A DNA stretch of 64,000 nt, from positions 1 through 64,000 of the forward strand of contig NZ_SLVJ01000018.1 of assembly GCF_004345325.1 (NCBI RefSeq), written 5' to 3'. The notes under the pieces were generated by a model. It worked only from the letters and a program-made list of their open reading frames with translations. It had not been told where the DNA came from and did no database searches. Made by a program: the position numbers and the translations under genes. This DNA is from Acinetobacter calcoaceticus (lineage in GTDB: Bacteria > Pseudomonadota > Gammaproteobacteria > Pseudomonadales > Moraxellaceae). Positions 55,946 to 64,000 of the stretch are shown in pieces. Position 1 is the stretch's first letter. Each line of letters opens with the position of its first letter.

Positions 55946-57606
55946 ATCAACAACTCTCCAAACTATTTAAATGTGAACATGTTTCTGATCAACAATTAAA
56001 GACATTGGCAGAACAACATCGAAGCATCCATTTAAATCAACTGTTCCACACCGACCAAACACGCTTTAGTCAGTATTCAGTCCAGTTTGATAAAATCGTT
56101 TATGACTTCAGTAAACAACGTATCGATCAAACTGTGGTCGATGCCTTGTTTGATTTTGCTGAACAGAAGCAGCTTTCGACTTGGATTGAAACGCTATTTT
56201 CCGAGCAACAGATTAATTGTACTGAACACCGTTCTGCGATGCATTGGGCTTTGCGCTTACCTAAAAGTGACCCATCGGCATTGGCACAGCAGGTACATAC
56301 CCAATTAGAGCGCATGTACACGCTGGTTGAGAAGATTCATGCCGGACAATATCGTGGTGCGACGGGTGAAGTGATTCGCGATGTGGTCAATATCGGGGTG
56401 GGGGGATCGGATCTTGGCCCACTCATGGTCAGCCATGCATTATCTGATTTTAAATTGGTAACTGAAAAACCAGTCAATGTTCATTTCGTGTCGACCATTG
56501 ATGGCAGTCAGCTTTCAGATCTACTGCATACATTTAGACCTGAAACCACGCTATTTATTATTTCATCAAAATCATTTGGCACCATCGATACCCTGTCCAA
56601 TGCACAAACTGCACGTTGTTGGTTAGAAAAGTCCTTAGGTCAAACCCCATCGGTGTTGCGCTGCCATTTCGTTGCTGTATCGACGAAGCCAGAAAAGATG
56701 ACTGAATGGGGCATTGCTGCAGAAAACCAGTTTCTACTTTGGGATTGGGTCGGTGGGCGATATTCTCTCTGGTCATGTATCGGTTTGCCGATTGCTTTAA
56801 CCATTGGTGTGGAGGGCTTTAAGCAGTTATTAGCAGGCGCTCATCACCTAGATCAACATATTCAACATGCACCATTTAAAGAAAATATACCTGTGCTCAT
56901 GGGGTTGCTTGGGGTATGGAACAATAACTTACTTGAAATGCAGACCCATGCGGTACTGCCTTATGATGGTCGATTAAAATATTTTGCTGCCTATTTACAG
57001 CAACTTGAGATGGAATCCAACGGTAAGTCGATCCAAAGAAATGGTGAGAAGACGGCTTGGGATACCTGTCCAATTGTGTGGGGTGAAGTGGGACCCAATG
57101 CACAACATGCCTTTTATCAGTTGTTGCATCAAGGGACACATTCGGTCAGTTGTGACTTTATTGCGCCGGTTAAGCGTTATAACGCCAACCACTTTACCTA
57201 TGCGCAAAGTGCTGAAACCTTAATGGAACAACATCACTTGGCGTTGTCGAATTGTCTGGCGCAGTCACGCTTATTGGCTTTTGGTAATCAAGCGCTGCAC
57301 CCAGATGAACTCACCGATCTACCCGCCTATAAACAATATAGTGGTAATCAGCCGAGCAGCACCCTTCTGCTTTCTGAACTTAATCCTTATAACTTAGGCA
57401 TGTTGATTGCGCTTTATGAACATAAGGTTTTTGTGCAATCTGTGATTTGGAATATCAATCCATTTGATCAGTGGGGCGTAGAAAAAGGCAAAGATATCGC
57501 CAATCAATTGCTACCGATCTTAAATGGCACAGCGCAAGATATTTCACAATTAGATGCATCTACTCAAGGGTTGATTCGAATTCTATTAGGAAAATATCAA
57601 GATTAG
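55942..57606 (+). CDS. gpi: Glucose-6-phosphate isomerase
   Basis: The 554-residue cytoplasmic enzyme interconverts glucose 6-phosphate and fructose 6-phosphate and feeds capsule precursors. The [12 protein letters not shown] phosphate-binding segment, [13 protein letters not shown], the [15 protein letters not shown] motif and the C-terminal [17 protein letters not shown] signature are intact. It overlaps the previous gene by four bases. Confidence 0.96.
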   Translation: MNQQLSKLFKCEHVSDQQLKTLAEQHRSIHLNQLFHTDQTRFSQYSVQFDKIVYDFSKQRIDQTVVDALFDFAEQKQLSTWIETLFSEQQINCTEHRSAMHWALRLPKSDPSALAQQVHTQLERMYTLVEKIHAGQYRGATGEVIRDVVNIGVGGSDLGPLMVSHALSDFKLVTEKPVNVHFVSTIDGSQLSDLLHTFRPETTLFIISSKSFGTIDTLSNAQTARCWLEKSLGQTPSVLRCHFVAVSTKPEKMTEWGIAAENQFLLWDWVGGRYSLWSCIGLPIALTIGVEGFKQLLAGAHHLDQHIQHAPFKENIPVLMGLLGVWNNNLLEMQTHAVLPYDGRLKYFAAYLQQLEMESNGKSIQRNGEKTAWDTCPIVWGEVGPNAQHAFYQLLHQGTHSVSCDFIAPVKRYNANHFTYAQSAETLMEQHHLALSNCLAQSRLLAFGNQALHPDELTDLPAYKQYSGNQPSSTLLLSELNPYNLGMLIALYEHKVFVQSVIWNINPFDQWGVEKGKDIANQLLPILNGTAQDISQLDASTQGLIRILLGKYQD

Positions 57607-57615
57607 GAATAACAC

Positions 57616-58638
57616 ATGGCGACGATTTTAGTAACGGGTGGGGCGGGTTATATTGGTTCACATACTTGTGTGGAACTGCTCAATGCAGGGCATGCGGTGG
57701 TGGTCTTAGACAACTTGTGTAATAGTGCTGAAGAAGCATTAAACCGTGTTCAAGCATTGACGGGCAAGACCTTGAACTTTGTACAAGGTGATATTCGTGA
57801 TGCGGTGATCTTAGATCAAGTCTTTGCTCAACATCGCATTGATGCAGTGATCCACTTTGCGGGTTTAAAAGCCGTGGGTGAAAGCCAAGATCTACCCTTA
57901 ACTTATTTTGATAATAATATTGCAGGCAGTATTAGCCTCGTCAATGCCATGCAACGTGCAGGCGTGATGACTTTGGTGTTTAGCTCATCTGCAACGGTTT
58001 ATGATGAAGCCAATACTTCACCGCTGAATGAGACCATGCCGACGGGTATGCCGAGCAACAACTATGGTTATACCAAGTTGATTGTTGAGCAGTTATTGGA
58101 AAAATTTGCATTGGCTGAACCACGTTGGTCGATTGCATTGTTACGCTATTTCAATCCTGTCGGGGCACACAAAAGTGGTCGTATCGGTGAGGACCCACAA
58201 GGGATCCCAAACAATCTGATGCCTTATGTGACTCAGGTTGCGGTGGGTCGCCGTGAGCAATTGGCAATCTTTGGGGATGACTATGACACGGTAGATGGTA
58301 CTGGTGTACGTGATTATATCCATGTGGTGGACTTGGCCAATGCACATCTCTGTGCCTTGAATAATCGCTTGAGTAGCCAAGGGTGTCGTGCTTGGAATAT
58401 TGGTACTGGTAATGGTTCTTCAGTATTGCAGGTCAAAAATACCTTTGAACAGGTCAATGGTGTCAAGGTGCCTTTTAGCATTTCCCCACGTCGTGCTGGT
58501 GATGTGGCAACCTCATTTGCAGACAATGCACGTGCTGTCGCAGAACTAGGATGGTCACCGCAATATACCTTGGAAGATATGCTGGCAGACAGTTGGAATT
58601 GGCAAAAACAAAATCCAAATGGTTATCGCCAAGACTAA
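57616..58638 (+). CDS. galE: UDP-glucose / UDP-N-acetylglucosamine 4-epimerase
   Basis: The 340-residue SDR enzyme inverts C-4 of UDP-hexoses. The GGAGYIGSHTC loop (residues 8-18), FSSSATVYDEAN, the YGYTK pair and the FNPVGAHKSG segment are intact. Gne-type relatives also act on UDP-GlcNAc, which would supply UDP-GalNAc for Gna or ItrA; specificity cannot be read here. It is the last rightward gene of the capsule block. Confidence 0.95.
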   Translation: MATILVTGGAGYIGSHTCVELLNAGHAVVVLDNLCNSAEEALNRVQALTGKTLNFVQGDIRDAVILDQVFAQHRIDAVIHFAGLKAVGESQDLPLTYFDNNIAGSISLVNAMQRAGVMTLVFSSSATVYDEANTSPLNETMPTGMPSNNYGYTKLIVEQLLEKFALAEPRWSIALLRYFNPVGAHKSGRIGEDPQGIPNNLMPYVTQVAVGRREQLAIFGDDYDTVDGTGVRDYIHVVDLANAHLCALNNRLSSQGCRAWNIGTGNGSSVLQVKNTFEQVNGVKVPFSISPRRAGDVATSFADNARAVAELGWSPQYTLEDMLADSWNWQKQNPNGYRQD

Positions 58639-58684
58639 GTCAGCAGCATCTAATCAAAATAAAAACCAGCCAGATTGAATTGCA

Positions 58685-58718
58685 CCCCATAAGTTGGACA
58701 CAACCTATGGGGTTTTTT
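58685..58718 (+). terminator. Terminator after galE
   Basis: CCCCATA-A-GTTG pairs with CAAC-C-TATGGGG around a GACA loop, giving 11 pairs interrupted by one A-C mismatch, followed by six T residues. It lies 46 bases after the galE stop. The outer sequence also resembles the end of an IS3-family element. Confidence 0.8.
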
Positions 58719-58757
58719 ATGGATTTAGAATTTAAACAATCAGTTCAACGTTTGATT

Positions 58758-60131
58758 TTATGACTGAATAATCGCTGTTAACTCATCCACATAATATTGC
58801 ATGGGGTGTGGATTGCGATCTTTACGGCTTTCGATATTCAAACGTAACAATGGTTCGGTATTAGAGGCGCGGACATTGAGACGCCATGCGCCAAAGTCCA
58901 AACTGACCCCATCGGTGTAGTCAATTTCAGGTTGCTGTGCTTGGAAATGGTCAAATATCTTTTGAATGGTGACTTGGGTGTCAGTGACTTTAAAATTAAT
59001 TTCACCACTGCACGGGAACTTCTCAATCATCCCCTCAACCAAACTCGACAATGACTGCTTGGTTTCAGAAAGCACCACCACCGCCAAGAGCCACGGAATC
59101 ATGCCACTGTCACAGTAGGCAAAGTCACGGAAGTAATGATGTGCGCTCATTTCACCACCATAGGCAGCATTGTGTTCACGCATCACATCTTTAATAAAGG
59201 CGTGACCAGACTTGGATTGGACTGCAACACCTTTATATTGTTCTAAAATATCCAGGGTATTCCAGACCAAACGTGGGTCATGAACGATTTTTTCGCCCTT
59301 TTGTTTGAGTAAGAAGGCTTGAGCCAGTAAGCCAACAATATAATAGCCTTCAATAAATTGGCCTTTTTCATCAAACAAGAAACAGCGATCGAAGTCGCCA
59401 TCCCATGCAATCCCCATATCTGCTTTGTGGATCAGGACTGCATTGCGAGTACTTTCACGATTTTCAATCAATATTGGGTTGGGAATCCCATGTGGGAACG
59501 TACCATCGGGTTCATTGTGAATTTTAATAATTTCAATAGGCACATTGAGTTGTTTTAGCTTAGCTTCGATCGCATCCACCACATGACCTGCAGCGCCATT
59601 GCCTGCATTCATGACCAATTTGAGGGGGCGGATCTGTACAGGGTCGATATAACCCATTAAGTGTTGGATAAATTCAGGCAGGATGTTGTATTTTTCGCAG
59701 TGACCTTTGTTGGCAACGTCAATAAACGCAGCACTTTCAGCCAAAGCTTGAATGTCCTTGAGGCCTGTGTCCGCGCTGATCGGGCGTGCATTTTCACGGA
59801 CCAATTTCATGCCGTTATAATCCATCGGATTGTGGCTGGCAGTGACTTCAATGCCGCCTTGGACATCGAGATGGAAGGCGCCGAAATAGACCTCTTCAGT
59901 TCCCGTCATCCCTAGATCTAATACATTGACCCCAGCATCATTCAGTCCACGGATGGTGGCTTGTTTTAAGTCTTCACTGCTGAGTCGCACGTCACAACCG
60001 ACCACAACGGTTTTCGGTTGATAGATTTGTCCATAAGCACGGCCAATGCGATAGGCAATATCTTCATTCAGTTCAGTGCCGAGTTTGCCTCGGATGTCAT
60101 AGGCTTTAAAACAGGTCAGTGGCGTGGTCAT
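58758..60131 (-). CDS. pgm: Phosphomannomutase / phosphoglucomutase
   Basis: The 457-residue cytoplasmic enzyme converts hexose 6-phosphates to 1-phosphates, supplying glucose 1-phosphate for GalU and RmlA. It opens with [12 protein letters not shown], has the phosphoserine loop [14 protein letters not shown] (near residue 97), the metal loop [11 protein letters not shown], the [13 protein letters not shown] sugar-binding loop and [15 protein letters not shown]. This is the AlgC/CpsG architecture. It converges on galE and forms the right edge of the capsule block. Confidence 0.95.
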   Translation of the reverse strand: MTTPLTCFKAYDIRGKLGTELNEDIAYRIGRAYGQIYQPKTVVVGCDVRLSSEDLKQATIRGLNDAGVNVLDLGMTGTEEVYFGAFHLDVQGGIEVTASHNPMDYNGMKLVRENARPISADTGLKDIQALAESAAFIDVANKGHCEKYNILPEFIQHLMGYIDPVQIRPLKLVMNAGNGAAGHVVDAIEAKLKQLNVPIEIIKIHNEPDGTFPHGIPNPILIENRESTRNAVLIHKADMGIAWDGDFDRCFLFDEKGQFIEGYYIVGLLAQAFLLKQKGEKIVHDPRLVWNTLDILEQYKGVAVQSKSGHAFIKDVMREHNAAYGGEMSAHHYFRDFAYCDSGMIPWLLAVVVLSETKQSLSSLVEGMIEKFPCSGEINFKVTDTQVTIQKIFDHFQAQQPEIDYTDGVSLDFGAWRLNVRASNTEPLLRLNIESRKDRNPHPMQYYVDELTAIIQS

Positions 60132-60191
60132 TTTTTAATTTCTAATCATCACAAAATCTTGAACTCTTATATAGCACAAATACGAGTTCAT

Positions 60192-60229
60192 TAAAAAATA
60201 TCCCCTCTTTTAATCTATAAAAGAGGGGG
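60192..60229 (-). terminator. Terminator of malic enzyme gene
   Basis: CCCCTCTTTTA and TAAAAGAGGGG (60202-60212 with 60218-60228) form a perfect 11-bp stem. On the minus strand it is followed by a T-rich run and lies 26 bases after the malic enzyme stop. Confidence 0.88.
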
Positions 60230-60254
60230 CTGAGGAGGAACGTGTTGAATTTAA

Positions 60255-61955
60255 TTAAAATGGAACGCGGCGGTAGCTACGGTATTCTGGTTTCCAGAAA
60301 TTACGCTCGATGTTCTCAAGGATGGCTTCATCACTGATCAATGCTGCAACACCATCGGCCATCGCTGCTTTAGCGACATGGAAAGCAATGAATTTAGACA
60401 CCTTTTGAATACTATCCAAATCAGGAAGTAAATCCGCATCTCTGTCTTGCAATTTTGGTGAGCAATCGGCCAAGGCTGAGCTAGATGCAATCATCATGGC
60501 ATTGGTGACACGTGTGGCCTGTACCGCAATCACGCCTAGACCAATACCTGGGAAGATATAAGCATTGTTACACTGCGAGATATTATAAGTTTTACCTTGG
60601 TAGTTCACAGGTGCAAATGGGCTACCTGTCGCAATCAAGGCTTTACCATCGGTCCAACGCAAGATATCGGCAGGGACGGCTTCTACATGCGAGGTTGGAT
60701 TGGACAATGGCAACACAATTGGATGTTCGCAGTTTGAATTGAGGGTTCTGATGATTTCTTCAGTAAAGAGGCCAGCTTGACCAGATACACCAATCAGAAT
60801 GCTCGGTTTGGCATTTTTAACCACATCGTGTAAAGAAATATGATCTTCAGCATCTGCCCATGGCGATACCACATCCGTTTTCTGCGCCAAGGCGCGTTGG
60901 AAGTCACGTAGGTTCGGTTGATTGTCGGTAATCAGTCCAAAACGATCGACCATGAACACTTGTTGACGTGCTTGTAGATCACTTAGACCATCGGCAACCA
61001 TTTGTGCGATGATTTGCTCTGCAATACCGCAACCTGCTGATCCTGCACCCAAAAAGGTCACACGTTGATCTTTGAGTTCGATATTGGCTGCGCGACAAGC
61101 AGCGATCAGACTGCCCACCACCACAGCAGCAGTACCTTGAATGTCATCATTGAAACAGCAGTATTGATCGCGGTATTTTTCTAACAGCGGCATCGCATTG
61201 TTTTGGGCAAAATCCTCAAATTGGATCAGTGCCTTCGGCCAACGACGTTGAATGGCCTTAAAAATATCATCAATGAAATCATAATATTCATCACCGCCAA
61301 TCCGTGGTTGGCGCCATCCCATATACAGTGGGTCGTTAAGCAACTGTTGGTTATTGGTCCCCACATCAATGGTAATTGGTAGGGTATAGGCTGGGCTAAT
61401 ACCGCCACACGCGGTATACAGCGAAAGCTTGCCGATTGGTATGCCCATGCCGCCAATACCTAAGTCACCCAAACCTAAGATACGCTCACCATCGGTAATG
61501 ACGATGACTTTGACATTCTTACGATTGACGTTTTGTAAGATATCATCGAGGTGGTCGCGGTCTGGATAAGAAACGAACACACCACGGTGACGTCGATAGA
61601 TATCGGAGAAACGCTGACACGCTTCACCCACGGTTGGGGTGTAAATAATCGGCATCATTTCAGACAGATGATTTCCGATTAAGTGATAAAACAGCGTCTC
61701 ATTGGTGTCTTGAATATTTCGTAAATAAATATGCTTATTGATGTCTTCATTGAAAGAAGTGAACTGTTGGTAAGAACGTTGATGTTGTTCTTCAATGGTT
61801 TCGATGACCTGGGGGAGTAGGCCATGCAGGTTAAAGTGCGAGCGTTCATCTTCGGTAAAAGCTGAACCTTTGTTGAGTAAAGGTAGCTCAAGCAAGGTAT
61901 AGCCTGCATAAGGGGTATAAAGTGGGTATTGGGTTTTTAAATTCTGAGTTGTCAT
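60255..61955 (-). CDS. maeA: NAD-dependent malic enzyme
   Basis: The 566-residue cytoplasmic enzyme decarboxylates malate to pyruvate. The malic N-domain has [20 protein letters not shown] (catalytic Tyr region) and [18 protein letters not shown]; the NAD domain has [15 protein letters not shown] and [24 protein letters not shown] and [12 protein letters not shown] hold the metal ligands. Length and motifs match E. coli MaeA/SfcA. It has its own promoter region, divergent from argS. Confidence 0.96.
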   Translation of the reverse strand: MTTQNLKTQYPLYTPYAGYTLLELPLLNKGSAFTEDERSHFNLHGLLPQVIETIEEQHQRSYQQFTSFNEDINKHIYLRNIQDTNETLFYHLIGNHLSEMMPIIYTPTVGEACQRFSDIYRRHRGVFVSYPDRDHLDDILQNVNRKNVKVIVITDGERILGLGDLGIGGMGIPIGKLSLYTACGGISPAYTLPITIDVGTNNQQLLNDPLYMGWRQPRIGGDEYYDFIDDIFKAIQRRWPKALIQFEDFAQNNAMPLLEKYRDQYCCFNDDIQGTAAVVVGSLIAACRAANIELKDQRVTFLGAGSAGCGIAEQIIAQMVADGLSDLQARQQVFMVDRFGLITDNQPNLRDFQRALAQKTDVVSPWADAEDHISLHDVVKNAKPSILIGVSGQAGLFTEEIIRTLNSNCEHPIVLPLSNPTSHVEAVPADILRWTDGKALIATGSPFAPVNYQGKTYNISQCNNAYIFPGIGLGVIAVQATRVTNAMMIASSSALADCSPKLQDRDADLLPDLDSIQKVSKFIAFHVAKAAMADGVAALISDEAILENIERNFWKPEYRSYRRVPF

Positions 61956-62202
61956 TTCCCTTCTCTATAAATGGATATTGATGAATGACCTAGGTCTGTA
62001 CCTCAAGTACGAATGCATCGGAAGTTGATAAGCTTAAGCCTATTTTTTGGCAAACTGGTATTTATATATTTGATAATCATAATAAGTCTATTTTAACACT
62101 TGATAGCCGACTGTGAATAACAGCTTTATAAAGGGCTTTTGAGCCAGAAAAACCCCGCTACATTTTATTGTGCAAATGCACTCACCTAAAGCATGTGAAA
62201 TT

Positions 62203-62211
62203 TGCTATATT
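62203..62211 (+). promoter_or_regulatory. Extended -10 promoter element for argS
   Basis: TGCTATATT fits the extended -10 pattern 40 bases before the argS start. No clear -35 box accompanies it. Confidence 0.4.
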
Positions 62212-62251
62212 TGCTGTTTTTCTGCGACGTTTATTTTTCGATAGATAGATT

Positions 62252-64000
62252 ATGAATACGGCCATACAAGCAGCGCTTAATCATGCAGTGCAATCCCTTC
62301 AATCTGAAGGCGTTCTTCCATCTGATTGGAACAACAATAGTAGTTTGTCTCGAACCAAAGACCGAAGTCATGGAGATTTCGCTTCTAATATTGCCATGAT
62401 TGCGGCAAAAGCTGCGGCAATGAAACCGAGAGATCTGGCTGAGAAAATATTAACTCACCTGCCTGAGGTGAGTGAAATTAGTAAAGCCGAAATCGCAGGT
62501 CCGGGCTTTATCAACTTTTTCTTAAATGCCGACCAACGTTTCAGCGTACTCGATCAAATCCAAGCGCAGAAACAGCAGTTTGGTTTTAGCCAAGTCAATG
62601 CAGCGAAAAAAGTACAAATTGAATTTGTTTCTGCTAACCCGACATCTAGCCTACATGTGGGTCATGGTCGTGGTGCAGCATACGGTATGACGGTCGCCAA
62701 TCTGTTTGAAGCGACAGGTGCAACTGTAGAACGTGAATATTATGTCAATGATGCTGGGCGTCAGATGGACATCTTGGCGACATCGACCTATTTACGCTAT
62801 CTGCAATTGCTGGGCTTGGAACTGGTGTTCCCGAAAAATGCTTATCAAGGCGATTACGTTAAAGAGATTGCGCAAAGCATCATCGATCAAGATGGTCATG
62901 CTTACAGCCAAGAAATTGCAGCGGTATTTAACCAAGTTCCTGCAGATGTTGAATATGCGGATGAACTTGATGCTGATGGCAACAAAGTGGTGTTGTCTGG
63001 CGACAAAGAAAAACATATTGATGGTTTAATTCAGAATTCACAGCAGTTACTGGGTACAGGCTATATGGTGTTTCACCAAGCCGCTTTAACGGCCATATTA
63101 GATGACATTAAAGATGATCTAGGTGAGTTTTCAGTTAACTTTGATCGCTGGTTTAGTGAAGCGACTTTGACTGAAAAAATTGAGGAAGCGTTACAAACCC
63201 TCGATCAACGTGGCTTTCTATACGAAAAAGATGGCAACATCTGGTTTAAATCGACCGAATTTGGCGATGAAAAAGATCGTGTAGTCAAACGTCGTAATGG
63301 TCAAACCACCTATTTTGCATCAGATATTGCTTATCATCTCAACAAGCTACAACGTGGCTTTACTGATTTGGTCGATGTCTGGGGTTCAGACCATCATGGT
63401 TATATCGCCCGTGTAAAAGCAGCGATTGATGCCATGGGTTATGACTCATCGAAGTTGACTGTGTTGTTGGTGCAGTTCGTGAGCCTATGGCGCGGTGGTG
63501 AGATGGTGCAAATGTCATCTCGTTCGGGTCAATATGTCACTTTACGTGATTTACGTAAGGAAGTCGGCAATGATGCAGCACGTTTTTATTATGTGATGCG
63601 TAAATCTGAGCAACATATTGATTTTGATTTGGATCTTGCAGTATCTCAAAGCAAAGATAATGCGGTATATTACATCCAGTATGCACACGCACGTGTTAAC
63701 CGTATGGTCAATAAAGCGGCTGAGAAAAATGTTGCCTTTGATCGTGAAAAACTGAATGATTACGATGCATCATTGCTCTGTCTCGATGCTGAAACTGAGA
63801 TCTTAGCCAAGCTCGCAGCTTATCCTGAAGTGGTGATTCGTGCAGCCAATAGTTATGAACCCCATCAAGTGGGCAATTACTTAAAAGAACTTGCAGCGCT
63901 GTTCCATGGCTGGTACAACCTTGATAATTTGAAAATTCTTAATGATCAGGATCTTGCTGTATCTCAGTCACGTTTGCTGCTCTCAGTCAACGTACAGCAA
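62252..64000 (+). CDS. argS: Arginyl-tRNA synthetase, N-terminal 583 residues (cut by window end)
   Basis: The frame opens at the ATG at 62252 (MNTAIQAALNHAVQSL) and stays open to the last base. It shows the Arg-specific Add1 N-domain, the HIGH-type motif SANPTSSLHVGHGRGAA near residue 130, the YYVNDAGRQMD segment, VWGSDHHGYIARVKAA, and the degenerate KMSKS region MVQMSSRSGQYVTL, as expected for class I ArgS. The C-terminal tRNA-binding DALR domain is only partly inside the window. Confidence 0.96.
   Translation, partial: MNTAIQAALNHAVQSLQSEGVLPSDWNNNSSLSRTKDRSHGDFASNIAMIAAKAAAMKPRDLAEKILTHLPEVSEISKAEIAGPGFINFFLNADQRFSVLDQIQAQKQQFGFSQVNAAKKVQIEFVSANPTSSLHVGHGRGAAYGMTVANLFEATGATVEREYYVNDAGRQMDILATSTYLRYLQLLGLELVFPKNAYQGDYVKEIAQSIIDQDGHAYSQEIAAVFNQVPADVEYADELDADGNKVVLSGDKEKHIDGLIQNSQQLLGTGYMVFHQAALTAILDDIKDDLGEFSVNFDRWFSEATLTEKIEEALQTLDQRGFLYEKDGNIWFKSTEFGDEKDRVVKRRNGQTTYFASDIAYHLNKLQRGFTDLVDVWGSDHHGYIARVKAAIDAMGYDSSKLTVLLVQFVSLWRGGEMVQMSSRSGQYVTLRDLRKEVGNDAARFYYVMRKSEQHIDFDLDLAVSQSKDNAVYYIQYAHARVNRMVNKAAEKNVAFDREKLNDYDASLLCLDAETEILAKLAAYPEVVIRAANSYEPHQVGNYLKELAALFHGWYNLDNLKILNDQDLAVSQSRLLLSVNVQQ

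Noticed and set aside
1..64000. CRISPR arrays, prophage, integrases, toxin-antitoxin or anti-phage systems, tRNA genes
   Set aside because: I looked for regular repeats, hallmark proteins and tRNA cloverleaf patterns and found none.

Overview
The window is a chromosomal segment of an Acinetobacter species. The evidence is the conserved order rph - phospholipase C - nadC - ampD - murJ - FKBP genes - wzc/wzb/wza - capsule cluster - galU - ugd - gpi - galE - pgm, the moderately AT-rich base composition, and Acinetobacter-type versions of Ugd, Gna and ItrA. No rRNA body, species marker or plasmid/phage hallmark is present, so the species cannot be fixed. The lldP gene that normally follows pgm in A. 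baumannii is absent here, which hints at a non-baumannii species.

Layout. Positions 1-93 are the 3' tail of a 5S rRNA with its terminator. From 163 to 10.9 kb lie housekeeping genes: a lipoprotein HAD phosphatase, an M20 peptidase, the ribF-ileS-lspA-fkpB operon (minus strand), a TDT/TehA transporter, a short MTA/SAH nucleosidase-like gene and a TetR regulator. From 11.2 to 15.0 kb is an ssuADCB sulfonate-sulfur operon without ssuE. From 15.3 to 21.0 kb are argA, two RcnB-like periplasmic proteins, ubiG-mupP-yciK and dsbA. From 21.0 to 24.1 kb is a DesT-like repressor divergent from a desaturase/reductase pair, with two operator copies straddling the promoter. Then come rph, a 44-residue lipoprotein plus Tat-exported phospholipase C, a tiny membrane protein, an LTA-synthase-like phosphatase/transferase, nadC, ampD and murJ.

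From 33.4 to 60.1 kb is the capsule (K) region: three FKBP prolyl isomerases, wza-wzb-wzc on the minus strand, then divergently a FemAB/GNAT-like acyltransferase, gna, rmlB-rmlA, an fdtA-acetyltransferase fusion, fdtB, wzx, four glycosyltransferases interleaved with wzy, the initiating transferase, galU, a Ugd-family protein, gpi, galE and (minus) pgm. Together these predict a Wzx/Wzy-dependent capsule with a repeat unit of about five sugars, including a 3-acetamido-3,6-dideoxyhexose (Fuc3NAc by similarity to FdtA) and, through Gna, an N-acetylhexosaminuronic acid. The malic enzyme gene and the start of argS close the window.

No insertion sequence, prophage, CRISPR array or anti-phage system was seen. 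The most notable observations are the Ugd-family protein lacking the catalytic cysteine, the double DesT-like operator, the unlisted small lipoprotein ahead of phospholipase C, the FemAB-like gene at the capsule divergence point, and a terminator after galE that resembles an IS3-family end.
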